From contig JAWDGP010006562.1 of assembly GCA_033675545.1 (NCBI GenBank), forward strand, positions 603,501 to 667,500: DNA of 64,000 nt, in the 5' to 3' direction. A model generated the notes under the pieces. The model did not search any database. It saw only the letters and a list, made by a program, of their open reading frames with translations, and had not been told where the DNA came from. The DNA comes from Elysia crispata (Eukaryota; Mollusca; Gastropoda; Plakobranchidae). Below are positions 1-41,614 of this stretch, in pieces (position 1 is the stretch's first letter; the number at the start of each line of letters is the position of its first letter). The translations under genes were made by a program, and so were the position numbers.

Positions 1-68
1 ATATTATGGAACCCATGATATTTTTGATACATATCTATTATTTTATTTTATGTTATTCTGCATTATAG

Positions 69-27540
<27,472 letters not shown>

Positions 27541-27582
27541 AATTAATTATATCAATATGATAATAGTGATAATACAAGGACA

Positions 27583-27588
27583 AATAAA
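27583..27588 (+). terminator. Polyadenylation signal AATAAA, proximal
   Basis: AATAAA lies 43 bp after the STX5 stop codon, close enough that the 3' UTR would be very short if used. A second AATAAA sits at 27826-27831. Confidence 0.45.
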
Positions 27589-27825
27589 GCACATTTTATT
27601 GGTTTTGGTTTTATATTGAAGAACTGAGGAGGGGAATGTAAACTTGAGTAATTTGATTTAAAAGGTAAATGAAACTTTGAAATTTACTCATTAATTTGCA
27701 TTATTGATGCCATTTGAAGGGAACAGGGTTTTGTTTGTTTATTTTTGTTGCTTTTTCTTCTTTCAAACAATGACTCTACATGTATATGTAAGGTTTCAAA
27801 ATGTTAATTTGCAACATGTATATAT

Positions 27826-27831
27826 AATAAA
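27826..27831 (+). terminator. Polyadenylation signal AATAAA, distal
   Basis: AATAAA lies 286 bp after the STX5 stop codon, in AT-rich DNA and upstream of the first Penelope-associated direct repeat. It could end a longer STX5 transcript. Confidence 0.4.
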
Positions 27832-27930
27832 CCTTCGAAGCTATCTGAATACTGTATTGTTCAGCCTGAAGTTTGTTTAATATTCTTGTGATTTTGCGTG
27901 TGTTTATATATATATATGTACAGCAGTACA

Positions 27931-28050
27931 CCTTTGTCCTCCGCTTGAAACACAAGTGTCGTATGAAGAGAATTTAAGGTAAGGACTTCTATATCAATGA
28001 AAAGCTCCCACAGTTGAGCACTCTTATCAATTGTTCCAACTTATCTTCAA

Positions 28051-28060
<10 letters not shown>
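27931..28060 (+). repeat. Direct repeat, upstream copy (possible 5' pLTR piece of a Penelope-like element)
   Basis: From CTTTGTCCTCCGCTTGAAAC to CCAACTTATCTTCAAACTA it is nearly identical to 29084-29212. It starts within what is helix II of the ribozyme in the downstream copy, so the 5' half of the ribozyme is missing here. Confidence 0.75.

Positions 28061-28126
<66 letters not shown>
28055..28126 (+). repeat. (TA)n microsatellite
   Basis: About 36 TA units directly after the upstream direct repeat. The downstream repeat is followed by the short homologous TATATGTATATATA. Confidence 0.97.
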
Positions 28127-28129
<3 letters not shown>

Positions 28130-28769
28130 GTTTCATAAGTCTTCTTGTAATTGTGATTTTACAACGCAAAGACCTCTAAAAAGTCTCATTGAATTTTAGT
28201 TGACATTCATGTAAACTGATTGTAAGCCAATAGACTTTGGAATCATAGATGTCCTGAGGAGCCCTATGTTTTTTTCTAGTTTTATTAGTTTTAAGTGGAA
28301 AAAACATACCTAGTAAAAGTAAGTATCATTTACAGAACAGAGCACACAGATTGCAAGCTCCTCTCCTCTTCCAGAAACTTGCAATTTTCCTATTTAACAC
28401 GTTAATGAGGGGGCGGCCGCAATGCCTCAGAAGATATACTATTGATAGCATCAGTTACTCATCTCAAAGGAGTCTCTTATGACTATGAGTGCTAATTTTT
28501 TTGCCTTCCAAATGTGAAATATAGTATTCTGCATTATGGATAATTAGAAGTAGATTGTACAACACTCAATCTTTTTTTTTTAATTAATTTTGGTGTGGGT
28601 TGGTGCACTTTGTTCTAGTTTAATAAGCAGTGCCCCACCAACTTTAACGAAAAAAGAAAAAGCATCGAATTTCAAACCATTCTATCATTTGACCCCGTGA
28701 ATTAAAATTGGTAAAATTTCTAACAATCTAAGTTTATTTACTTAAAATTTATTATAAACATTAGGTTTA

Positions 28770-28990
28770 TAAAGCTAAGATTTGAGATGCTACCGGGTAC
28801 AAACCACAGAGGCATACCACCTATCATGGAATATAATCGAAAGAGCGCAGCCATATTCAGCAGCAACAAACAGATGCAACCTATGCATAGAGGAGAAATA
28901 TTTCATTCTAAAAACAAAACCAAGCCTCAACAAAAGAAGGAAAATCTTTTCATCATGCCCCCACAGGAAGAAGCATTTGCTACAAAGCTT
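28770..28990 (+). pseudogene. Penelope-like element remnant (GIY-YIG C-terminal part)
   Basis: The translation gives VQTTEAYHLSWNIIERAQPY, then RCNLCIEEKYFIL, then KPSLNKRRKIFSSCPHRKK. The W-I...A-PY...-RC-LC--EK--I....LNKR.E....C-HRKK signature is the C-terminal end of GIY-YIG-bearing reverse-transcriptase proteins of the Penelope-like type. The RT itself is absent. It lies between two direct repeats, as expected for an element with pLTRs. Confidence 0.6.
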
Positions 28991-29052
28991 CCAGTGGCCT
29001 GGAAACGAAAAACAACAGCACAAGGTGGGAACAGCAACCGAACACACCTCAG

Positions 29053-29118
29053 TCATACCTGAAGAGAGCTGATAACGCGACAACTTTGTCCTCTGCTTGA
29101 AACACCAGTGTCGTATGA
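29053..29118 (+). ncRNA. Hammerhead ribozyme motif, type I-like
   Basis: Read 5' to 3': helix I strand TCATAC (29053-29058), core CTGAAGA (29059-29065, fits CUGANGA), helix II GAGC/GCTT (29066-29069 with 29095-29098, one G-U pair) containing an inner GACA/TGTC hairpin, core GAA (29099-29101), helix III ACAC/GTGT (29102-29105 with 29108-29111), cleavage-site C at 29112, and helix I return GTATGA (29113-29118), six pairs. All conserved core positions are met. The very short helix III is typical of hammerheads reported from Penelope-like pLTRs. Activity is inferred, not shown. Confidence 0.65.
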
Positions 29119-29215
29119 AGAGAATTTAAAGTATGATCTTCTATATCTATGAAAAGCTCCCACAGTTGAGCGCTCTTATCAATTATTCCAACTTATCTTC
29201 AAACTATATGTATAT
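29084..29215 (+). repeat. Direct repeat, downstream copy (possible 3' pLTR piece)
   Basis: Matches 27933-28060 with few differences (GTCGTATGAAGAGAATTTAA, GAAAAGCTCCCACAGTTGAG and CCAACTTATCTTCAAACTA are shared). It overlaps the 3' half of the hammerhead motif. Confidence 0.75.
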
Positions 29216-29227
29216 ATAAACAGGTGG

Positions 29228-30600
29228 GGAAGAACTACATTGAAGAAATGCATACTTCACAAAAATAGCATAACACTAACAGACTTAGATATCCTCCAGA
29301 TCTTTATAACTGTGCTGAAAATAAATTTATGCAAACTTTACAACAATGAACAGGTAGGGATCAGGGAAGACTACTACAATGAAAAAAAAAGCAAATTTTA
29401 CAACAATAACAGAGATATCTCCTCCAGTCATACAACTTCAATAAAAAAAAAAGTAGACACTCAAAGTACAATTTTAAAATATAGATATCCTTGAAACATT
29501 GGAATTCTCATGTTGGCATGTCGACGTTCTTTAATTGAGAGGGAAATCTCAATAAAAAAAAAATTGAATTTGGATGCAGTCTTTTATGCAAACCTCTCTC
29601 GACCAAGACCATAATGTGGTGCTGCTGACACATTACAGATCAATTAATGCTCGACCTAATGTAGTGAACAAGCGCTCTGCAATAATAATAATAATAATGA
29701 AGTTATTTCCTAGCGCCTCTTCCTACTTGTAGGCTCGAAGCTCTTTACAATAGTCTATTTACAAACGTTTAACATAGTGACACTAGTCTATAGTCTAAAA
29801 CCTAGTCCATTAACAATTCAAACAAACAGAAGAGGAAAAAATAAATAAGTTACATGCACAAAGAAAATAAGAAAAGACATTGACAATAAGACAAATTTCT
29901 CAGACTAATTAAGGTCTTCATGTGCAGTAAACAAATGGGTTTTCAATACACAGTAAAAATGTGCAATTCCTCGGACAATATTACAGAAAAAAAATTGAAG
30001 GATATTTCAAAATGTATTGGGTTACCCTGATTGTTAAAGCTTATACAATCATGTAATTATTAGCTGTGTAACTCAGTCATGCAAGACAAATTGAGATTGG
30101 CAAGTTTATAAAATGGCTGAACGTGAATGTTTCAATGGTTCCATATTAACAATAAGTGAATCTGGTCAATATCCTAGATATGAAATGGTATAGGATAGAC
30201 GTATAAAACTCGTGCGAAAGAAACAGAAGTGATGTTTACATTTGCAACCTCCGCTCGGAAGAACGTGCAACGATGACAATGTGCTGAAAATACTGACCAA
30301 TAATCACTACTTTTCAGTACAGAACGGCGTGTTTCCATGACGCTTTTGTCTTTACGCTGGAGTAAGTCAAATTTAATTTAATTTTTTTACTCAGTTTTTC
30401 CAGTTTTCTCTCCATTGAAATAAAATAAAATGTGTTCATATACATGTATTTATATTTACAAAATACGGTATCAATAATTTGTTTTAAAAGTGTCAATGCT
30501 TTGAAAATTGTAAAACGCAGAGAACAGACTGATTGTTGTTATTACTATTAGGTTCATCATTTAGCAAAAAATCATGATGAATTAATTACAATAAATATAT
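29228..30600 (+). repeat. Segmental direct duplication, copy 1
   Basis: Many blocks recur in order at 30830-31800: CTACATTGAAGAAATGC, AGCAAATTTTACAACAATAACAG, GACATTGGAATTCT-type, GACCATAATGTG, TATTGGGTTACCCTG, CATGCAAGACAAATT and GAATGTTTC. Divergence is high, with many indels, so the event is old. Copy 1 carries an extra ~250 bp starting at an (AAT)n run. Confidence 0.75.
29680..29935 (+). repeat. Insertion in duplication copy 1, starting at (AAT)n
   Basis: This segment, beginning with AATAATAATAATAATGAAG, has no counterpart at the matching point of copy 2 (about 31300). A microsatellite head with a unique body is the look of microsatellite-associated interspersed repeats, but I see no TIRs or Pol III boxes. 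Confidence 0.4.
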
Positions 30601-30687
30601 AATGAATTTTCAAGACCACTTTTATCCTAAATTTACAACTTCTCTTTAATTTTTTTTTTTTTTTTTTTTTTTTTTTTGTACCAAGAA

Positions 30688-30795
30688 GGACACTGATCTC
30701 GACAGATAAAATTCAGTTAAGTTCACCACTGTACATTGAGTGGTTGTGGAAGAGATAGGGAGAAAAAACATCAAAGTTGCATTTCATAGTATAGA
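30688..30795 (-). repeat. Helitron-like repeat, copy 3 (inverted)
   Basis: The reverse complement reads TCTATACTATGAAATGCAAC and includes AACCACTCAATGTACAGTG and GTCGAGATCAGTGTCC-type blocks of copies 1 and 2. It lies at the junction between the two duplication copies, next to a T-run (30651-30677). Confidence 0.55.
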
Positions 30796-30829
30796 CGTGC
30801 ACGATTGCCAGTTCAAATGAACAAGTGAG

Positions 30830-31800
30830 GGGAGACAACAGTTACTACATTGAAGAAATGCAAACTTCACAAAAATATGAGACCATTACCCTCAAAGCCA
30901 TAGAAATGCACTGAAGAGAAGCAAACTACAAAAATGAACAAATGAGGAAGACTACTACGATAAAGGAAAGCAAATTTTACAACAATAACAGATATATCTC
31001 CTCCAGAGCCATACAACTACATTAAAGAAGAGCAAACTTTGTTTCTCCAGAGTCACTCATAGAATGATCGACAACAACAACTCATAGTACAGTTTTAAAA
31101 TACATAATCATGTGTAACAGTAAAGAACCGTGAGACATTGGAATTCTTCTTGTAATGTGGACATTCTTTAAATGAAGAATAGATCTCATGCAGAAAAGTA
31201 AACTTAATTTGTGTGCTATCTTTTAAACAAACTTCTTATCTGTAATCCTCTCTACAGAGACCATAATGTGATGCGGATGATCAATTACAGATGGAAAAGT
31301 GCTTTCTGATACAGAGTAAAAACGTTCAACTGCCTAGACAATTTTACAGAGATAACAAATTCAAGGCACTGATTTTTTTTAATTTATTGGGTTACCCTGG
31401 ATTGCTTAAATTTATAATTATTCTAGATCTAGTTACAATATGTATAACTCATGCAAGACAAATTAATAGTAGCATGTTAATAACATGGCGTAACATGAAT
31501 GTTTCTATTGTTTCTCGTTGACAATTACTGATCTGGTCGATATCTTATTATTTATATTTGACAGTATATAAAATTTTGTCTTCACACTGGAGGAGGTAAA
31601 ATTTCATTTGATTTTTTTTTATTTTTCTCATTTATTTTTTTTAATTTTTCGCTTCATGAAAGTAAAATAGTGTTTCATTTTTTTTTTATTGTTTTAAAAA
31701 CGCCATCATCTTTAAAAATTGTAAACTGTTGAGAACGGTCTTTATCTGTTCTTTGATTCATCATAACAAAGTTGGCAAAAAATTTTGATCAATTAATTAG
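30830..31800 (+). repeat. Segmental direct duplication, copy 2
   Basis: Collinear with 29228-30600 as described for copy 1. It lacks the (AAT)n-led insertion. No coding potential. Confidence 0.75.
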
Positions 31801-31986
31801 AATAAGACAGGTGACACTAGGAAAGACTAGATTCGAGGCCTCACGGGCTAGCAATCCCTTGGCCTCTTAACCTCTTAACTATTTAAATCGAAAGGGCCTC
31901 GGGGCAAAGCCGTAACCGTCTGATCCCGGAAGTCCAAATTATATTCATATAGGGTTACTTCCTATTATAAATGCCAGATCAGTAAT

Positions 31987-32162
31987 ATTAAAGTAAAATT
32001 TGGGATATTTTTAAAAAAAACCTATGTTACATTCTGGCATTATTTTTTTAGGTAGAAATGACATAATCATTTAATTAAAGTAAAATTTGGGATATTTAAA
32101 AAAAAACGTATGTTACATTCTGGCATTTTTTTTTTTTCAGGCAGAAATGACATAATCATTTC
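31987..32162 (+). repeat. 88-bp tandem duplication
   Basis: ATTAAAGTAAAATTTGGGAT, TATGTTACATTCTGGCATT and GAAATGACATAATCATTT occur twice in tandem (starting at about 31987 and 32075) with few differences. Confidence 0.9.
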
Positions 32163-32765
32163 CTTTTACCAGAAGTTTCGATTAAGCGTGGATTCAAAAT
32201 CTGAAGCTTAGTTTCAAAGGTCGTGATTTTTAATCTTTAATATTCGCGAAATCTCAAAGAATACCAGAATGGAGATGATGACCTATGGTAATTTAATGAT
32301 TTCAATCTAGATTCAAATTCTTCTAGATTCTAGATATTCTAACTTTAGATTCGATCTAGATAACCAGATCACCAAGTCTTAAGCGGCGTCCACATTGTCA
32401 CTCCGAACTATCGGGTACCTATTGGGCGCCGATGGGTCGACCCGTGAGGTGGAACTGACAGTGTGGACGAGAAAATCTCATAGTTTTTCGTCACTCCATA
32501 GGGCCACCGTCACGCCGCTCGACGAATCCAACAAGCTTGATATTTTGGCGCAGTTATTTGATAGCCGGGGCATAGCTGGCGGCGTTGGTGATTGATGGGC
32601 GCAGGAAAATTAAATTTGTATTTTAAAAAATTTTGAAATATTAACCAAAGCCCAAATCTATTAACAAATTCAGATTCAGCGTATAAAAATTAGTGTAAAT
32701 GTTCGTGAGTAACAATTTTTAACCATTATTTAGAAAGATAGTTTTAATTTTTATTAACCACTACC

Positions 32766-32880
<115 letters not shown>

Positions 32881-33024
32881 TTCTTTTCAAGATAGAAAGA
32901 TCAACTACATTTACTTTTCTCTCTTTGTTCCTCCCACATTTTTTTTTTCCGTTGAGTAATATTAAAGCCTGGATCTATATTCTAGCTAAATAAATTGGCC
33001 TATAATGCATGCAATGTGTTACAC

Positions 33025-33190
33025 AACACTGTGACTTCTTGGTCTTTTCATCCATCTTCAGGTAATTGTTGAAATCGTCTGGGTATGGCCGAAGTTCTTT
33101 CAAAATATTTGTATGGGTGTACTGTGTCCTTTTCAACAGCCTTTTTGTTTTACCAAATAGCTCGTTTTTTATTTCGTCTTTTCCTAGCAG
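33025..33190 (-). pseudogene. Harbinger transposase N-terminal remnant
   Basis: The minus-strand translation gives NILKELRPYPDDFNNYLKMD followed by EKTKK. This matches the L-ELR-----DF-NYLRMD-ETF block near the N-terminus of HARBI1-like transposases, and the same block (LIRELQDIAEDWKNYLRMNK) is seen at 62890-62955 in this window. The catalytic part is lost. Confidence 0.6.
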
Positions 33191-33593
33191 ATATTAGTAT
33201 ATAAATGGCTAAAAATCATCAAGATCTTCTTAAAATGAATCCTCCATTTCAAAAATTCTTATTTTTCCTTCTCAAATAAAAGATGTGTTGTTATTTTTTC
33301 AACTTTAAAAAATTGAATTGAATCACCGAAACTAAAATAAGTTTTCAAGTCAGAGATACACAGAAGCCCTGCTACATCTTTTTTTCTTCGACTCAGATGC
33401 ATGGAATAATCATTGTGATAATGTTTCACAAAACCCGCCAAAATCTAGGCTCAGAGCCAGCCAACCGTTCTATCTGCCTCTAACCTATCGGGTTTACCTT
33501 TCAGTGTGGACATGCGTTCGGAGTGATAGTTAACCAATGGGCGGAACTAACGGATACCTGATAGTTCGGAACGACAGTAAGGATGGCCCTTTA

Positions 33594-34505
33594 GGATTTT
33601 TTTAGATAAGACTAGTTGTAAATAGATGATTTAGATTGTTTACATTAGGGCTAGATGTCATTCTAAAAGCAACATGCATCAAATTGTACAGTCTCTTGTA
33701 GATTTGTAGATTTAAATATTGACCTCTTCTCATGATAAAAGTTTTCAGTTCATATAATGTACATCTTACATCTTATAGACTCTTTATAGAGGCTTTTATT
33801 TTATCTCTAACTATACAAAGTGAAGTGAAAGCGACTTACACCGACTGGGGACACTTACTCTTCGAAATTGGGCCTGGAAATAAATATAGATCTATAATTA
33901 ATATCTATTCATAATAATTACACTGTAAGGAAATAACAACTCCTTTACTGTAAAGCGCTCCCTTTTAAGGCCTCCCTTCAAGTGTGAATTTGGGGCACGG
34001 ACTCAAATAGTTAAGCAATTTAGAAAGCATCTTACAATAAGGTTTGTCAGAAAGTTTTTTCGGTGAATGCCCTTTTGCTGGAGAGACGCAAGCTTCATAA
34101 ACCCTTTCTGTGAAGCATTATTTAAAAAAAATCATGTGCACATCCAGAAAAACTTCCTTAAGTGCTCGAATTGTCTCTTTAGTTCATTTACCCAGGCCTG
34201 ACATTATGGGAATGGAACCCACCAAATATATATCATCCTTTATGTTATTACCCATCTAGACATTATTTGTGAACTAATAGTAGTTATTAAGAAAATGGGT
34301 GACTTTTGCCATTTACATTATGTCAAGTTACTACATGTACTATAACTGATTTTTTTTCCTTATTTGATTCACCTACTTCAAGATCAGTTGAAGATTACAA
34401 GCTGAAAACCCTGTTCTCTAAAACTAGTAAAAGGGACGCTGCTGTCAATTTGCCATAGGCTTATAAATGGTCTTGATATCTATCCTTTTACATAGGCCTA
34501 TACTA
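33594..34505 (+). other. Intergenic, nothing recognised
   Basis: AT-rich spacer between the Harbinger relic and the piggyBac start. Confidence 0.5.
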
Positions 34506-34909
34506 TTAACCCTCTAAGATTTAAACCGGCCTAACCCGGCCGAAAATAAAAGCAGCCCTAAGGTTTAAGCCGGCCCAGCTTAATGGTCACCGTTAATGCA
34601 CAAGCCGGCCGTACCCAGCCGTGACTCAAAGACGAAACACCCCTCTTTATTTTTAGTTACAAAGGGTTCCCATCCATAAACCATAACGTCATCCTGAGAT
34701 ATTTTTGGAGGTTACTGACCCTTCATGTGGGGGCTTCCAGCACAGGAACAAAGGTGAAAGGTTTAGAATATTACGGGTCTTCAGCTAGATTCTTCCAGAC
34801 AAAGCACTGACGCTTTCTCTGTCACTTCGATTCATTCCTTTGTTCGATGCGCATCAGCACATTCCAGTTTACATTCTTGACTCAGATTAGCGTTAACATT
34901 TTCATCATC

Positions 34910-37180
<2,271 letters not shown>

Positions 37181-37219
37181 TCCGTAAAGACTTAATTTTA
37201 ATATTGTGTTAGTCATTGT

Positions 37220-40200
37220 GCCTTTTACTACCTTTAATTTTTTTTTTAATTATATTATAAATGTTGTGAGTGCCAGTAATTTTCTTAGTGTATAAATTTT
37301 ATGAATACTGTGTTGTGACTGTGAATTTCAACTTCAAGGATTAATTAAACAAAACCAATCCAAAAGTAAGTTGAGTTTTTCTATTGTCTTGTCACAATAA
37401 GTAATTTTTTTTTATCTTGTATGCACAATACTTTTTAAGTTTGTTTTTGTTCTGTTGTCAGCCTCTTTCGTGGCCACGTTTTTGAATGTACTTTCCTATA
37501 CAGTTTTCTGTTTATTACACACTTCAGTCAACACATGAAGATCTAGACCTAGTTGATTCTTTTAGTTTACTTGTGTGGTTCTCATGATCACAATCTACTA
37601 TTTACTATCCTTATAAAATTAAGGAAATTGACTGATTCTATACTTTTCCAGTTTGTTTTTAGATCTTTTGAAATGCTTATCAGAAAGCTGTGAATTTTTG
37701 CATTAAGTACATAAAAGTGCACTGCCTTGCGGAAATTCTTACCTACATGATAATAATGGTTTAAAAAATCTGTAAAGAGATTTGGATTAAACAAAAAATT
37801 AAAAGTAAAATTTCAATCTATCTAGATGTAGATCTTAACCTATTGATCATAGTCTGGCTACTGTAAATATCTAGACCCTAGGTTTAGAATCATTATCTAA
37901 GTAACTTTTTTAGATTCTTTATTACATCTGGCATGTAGATCTAGATCTATGCAGACGATTTTACATCTGCCGCCACCTACATTGTATGCCTACTTTCAGT
38001 TTCATTCCCGCCATCTCCACAGGTAAATGAGTTTTTCCTCAATTTGTGGCCATCTCTGCCCAGCTGTGCTTACAGGAAATATTTTGCACATTCACCTTTT
38101 TCTTTTAAGAAATGCTTGGTTAGACGGTCCTCGTTTTTCACCTAGCTTCAAAATACATGTATGTAGATGAATCAAATAACATTTAAAAGATTGTCCTCGG
38201 CGGTTTATGATTTTCAACTGGCATGTTTAAAACAAATACTTGTTATTATTATAATTGTTTCACAGTGATATTAGACACATGCTTGTACTATTTGCTTATG
38301 CATACCATATTTTATTAACTTAACTTTGGATAGGTGTCACTGGGAAAAAATGGGGAGGTTAGTTTACATTTCAAAACAGGGACCACAATGCCTCTTACTC
38401 AGCAATAGCGATTCTTGCGGGAGTGCTTAATACTATAATAGTGGCACCAAGGGACAGCCCTGTGGTACTCCTAATACATGGAGCAGTTGAGCTCCTCAAG
38501 GGAAAATGGGAAGATCTGCCAGAAGAGTTTAAGGTATGGGAGGGACTTGGCTTAACTAAGTATCAGAAGGCAGATTTGTTTGAAATTGCCCAATGGGAGA
38601 CTTACTAGAAGCAGACTCTCCATACCTGGCCGGAAAGGTCTTTTTTGTATTTGGGCTTTGTGACTGGGTAAGCTGGGGAGATGAGGTTAGTAAGTCCTAA
38701 TGTTATCCCCGAGGTAACACATCACAATTCCAGGACCAGTGAACCAACCAAAATTTGTGACAAAAGCATCTTGCTGAGGTCGCATAATCTTGGTTGAGGT
38801 AAAACACTCCTCTGTTAATGTATAATGACGTCGCAGTGCTAGTGAAATGGAGATTTTGGTAAAAATAGGCTGAATGGCTTAAACTCTGATCTTGTGCTAA
38901 GGTCTTTTCAGGTGATTTGGCACCATACACTGTGGGAAACGGAATCCCTATCAGCTATTACTGTGACATCACCATCCGTCACAGTTTGTACAAAAGGTAA
39001 GGCCCTTGCAATGGTATATACATTAAAGTATGAATTCCTTCTTTTTTTTACAATTTCAAATGCAAAAAGGGAGACTATAAAAGATAAAGTGAATAAAACC
39101 TTTCCAAAAAAAAATAGGCCCATTACATCCATCTAGCTTATAGATTTGTATTTTTGTGTTATGGTGTTTTGTAACCTCTTGTTGATGTAACTGATCCATG
39201 TAATGCAAAAACTATAAATTATAACCATTTTGAATTTGCTAATTAAAAAAAGTGCTGTATCTTAATACATGTTGATAAGCGTATCCAGGGCTGGATTTAT
39301 TTTTCTAGTGTAAAAGTCAATTTGTTTTGGGCTTTCTTTTCATAATGAAATATAGGAATTTAACAATTAAATACTCATTTGAATAAATGCCTAATCTGAA
39401 CTATAATTTTTATGTATCTTATCATTATTGTTATGGTATATTCCATTCATATCAGTTCGTGTATATACATTTATATATATTTTTGATTGATTTGTTTCCT
39501 TTATTTTCTCTTAATTTAGATATATGAACTATTGAATTTGAAGAGATTTTTTTAAACTGAATGCAGGCTTAGCTCTGATTTGTAGTATGTATTGTCTTTG
39601 TAATGATGAACCAATATTGAAGAGTATTTGTCTTTTTGTGCTTTTACTTTTCCAAGATGATGTAATTTTGCATGATTCATATAGTCAGATCTTCGTGTTC
39701 ACTCAAATAATGATCATAAATATCTTGAGTTGATGATAATTGTTTCATGTTAATTCATTGACACTTTTTATGTTTCAAGTACAGTTTTTTGTTTTTTTTT
39801 CTAAAATAATACATTTTTAACCTTTTTCCAGGCAAACTATTGCAGATGCGTGGTAGTAGCAATGCACTTGTTGCATCTTGAGTCACATTTTAAGATTTTA
39901 ATTCTAATACTTTAAATCTGAAACCTAAAGTCATGAGCAAGAATTTTTTTTTAATTCTTTTTATTTAAAGAGTAAGTTTTTAATTGATGTTGATATACAC
40001 AAACGAGGAGATGTTATGAGCTCAGGCTTCTAAACTACTTTACTATTGCATTCCCTACCAATACTTTGTTCACAGAGCTACCATGTCATTGTATTGTTAG
40101 GGTTATATGTGTTTAGAGAAGGAGCCAGGCAATTAAATGAATCACAGTAAAATTTAAATTATACGTAAAAGGAAGGGGGTTAATCTCATGTTGATTGACT

Positions 40201-40328
40201 TGTTTAATTTTGCTGTTCCCGGCTTATAATTTTTTTTCCCCAAATTTTATGACTCAGGTATTCTTGTTTACTTCTCCATTTTTGAGCACTTGTTAAATGT
40301 GATTGATATCCTTTTAAGTTTTAAGATC
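37220..40328 (+). other. Intergenic; two splice-flanked open segments of unknown nature
   Basis: Mostly AT-rich spacer. Around 38593-38667 an ATG-led segment MGDLLEADSPYLAGKVFFVF ends at a GTAAGC donor, and 38910-38993 (acceptor TTTTCAG, donor GTAAGG) is open in two frames. I recognise neither. A piece of the Helitron-like repeat lies at 38160-38250. Confidence 0.4.
38160..38250 (+). repeat. Helitron-like repeat, copy 4 (internal part)
   Basis: AATCAAATAACATTTAAAAG and the following CTCGGCGGTTTATGATTTTC match the interior of copies 1 and 2. The 5' terminus is missing. Confidence 0.45.
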
Positions 40329-40865
40329 ATAGTCTTGGGGCCACCGGCACCCCTCCTTCCCCCCCAAGGGATTTTATATAATGTTTTTCTGCAAGTAAGT
40401 AATATGAGGAATGCAGGAAAAAAAGTTGCACATTAAAGAGTTATGGCCCTTGAATTGAAAGGTCAACATGTTCAATACTTTCAAGTCTAGAGCTTATTTA
40501 TCTCCCCCATTGTTATTAATGCTCCAATTTGGACATGTAAGAGCTCAAAATGATCGGAATCAAATTGTCTTTCATTTGATATATCATGTGGCATGATAAA
40601 TTCAATTTATCATATCTATTTTGTGAATATCTTTTAAAAAATGACATTTTTTGGCTTCATTTTCTAATATTGAAAGTTTGATATATTTAATTTTTTTTTT
40701 AATTATTGAAATAAATGTACCTGTTGATACTTAATATGCAAAAACTGCTTCTATTATCTAGCTTTCAAGAGGTAGAATTCTTAGGCCAGTGCTTTATTTT
40801 ATGCACATCTTTTTGTGACCTCACCCAAATTTTATTGGGTCAAACTCCAGTGTTTTGTAGTTTGA
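40329..40865 (+). repeat. Long inverted repeat, left arm
   Basis: Pairs with 45895-46420. Identity is clearest over AAAGAGTTATGGCCCTTGAA and CTATTATCTAGCTTTCAAG. Many small indels show that it is old. Confidence 0.75.
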
Positions 40866-41614
40866 TGGCTGGCAGCATTTTGTTTTTGTAAGAAAGAAGC
40901 TGAAATTTGAGGAGTTCAGAGAAACAATCCTATTCATGGTGAAGTAGAGTAATCCTTTCATACAGATATTTGAGAGTCATAATTTAAACCTGATTTCTTG
41001 TTAAATGGGAGCAATTACAAAATATGTAAAGGCAGAAGGAGAAAAATTCGTCTCTACTATCTTGTTTAAGTACGTATTCCGGTGTAAAAGGTTTCCACTG
41101 CATTTCCTATGAATAAATAATCATATATATACAGTGTACCAAGACCTATAAAAGCATTATACATATGGCCCACTACCATTTATTCTCCTTCGTCACTTGA
41201 ACTTGACTCAGAACCTGAAGAATCTTCCTCCTCAGATTGCTCTTTCCGAACATCATCATCTTCAAAATCATCCTCTGGTTTTCTCTCTCTTCAACGTTGC
41301 AAGTTTGGTTTTCATAGAGTACACCAGTCGATTGATATAACCCCATTGCGCTTTTTGTCCATCCATGACTTAAAGGCTCTGGAATTTCTGGTTGAAGGAT
41401 GTCAGCTTGTCTCCATATCATAGCTTGATAATTTGCTCTTAAGATGTGCACCCTAGAGCCTCAGGTAAAAGAATGATGTCAGGACCATGAATGATTGATA
41501 ATGGGTTTTGTCTTTTCAGAAGGTATTTTTGTCTTACTATATCATATCTAAGTCTATTTGTGCTGTCATAATTTGGCTTCCCATAGAGATGACACACAAA
41601 CTTTTCCAGTAGTA

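Noticed and set aside
32395..32595. 66-residue frame in higher-GC DNA
   Set aside because: It lies in the terminal repeat region of the Harbinger relic and has no protein resemblance.
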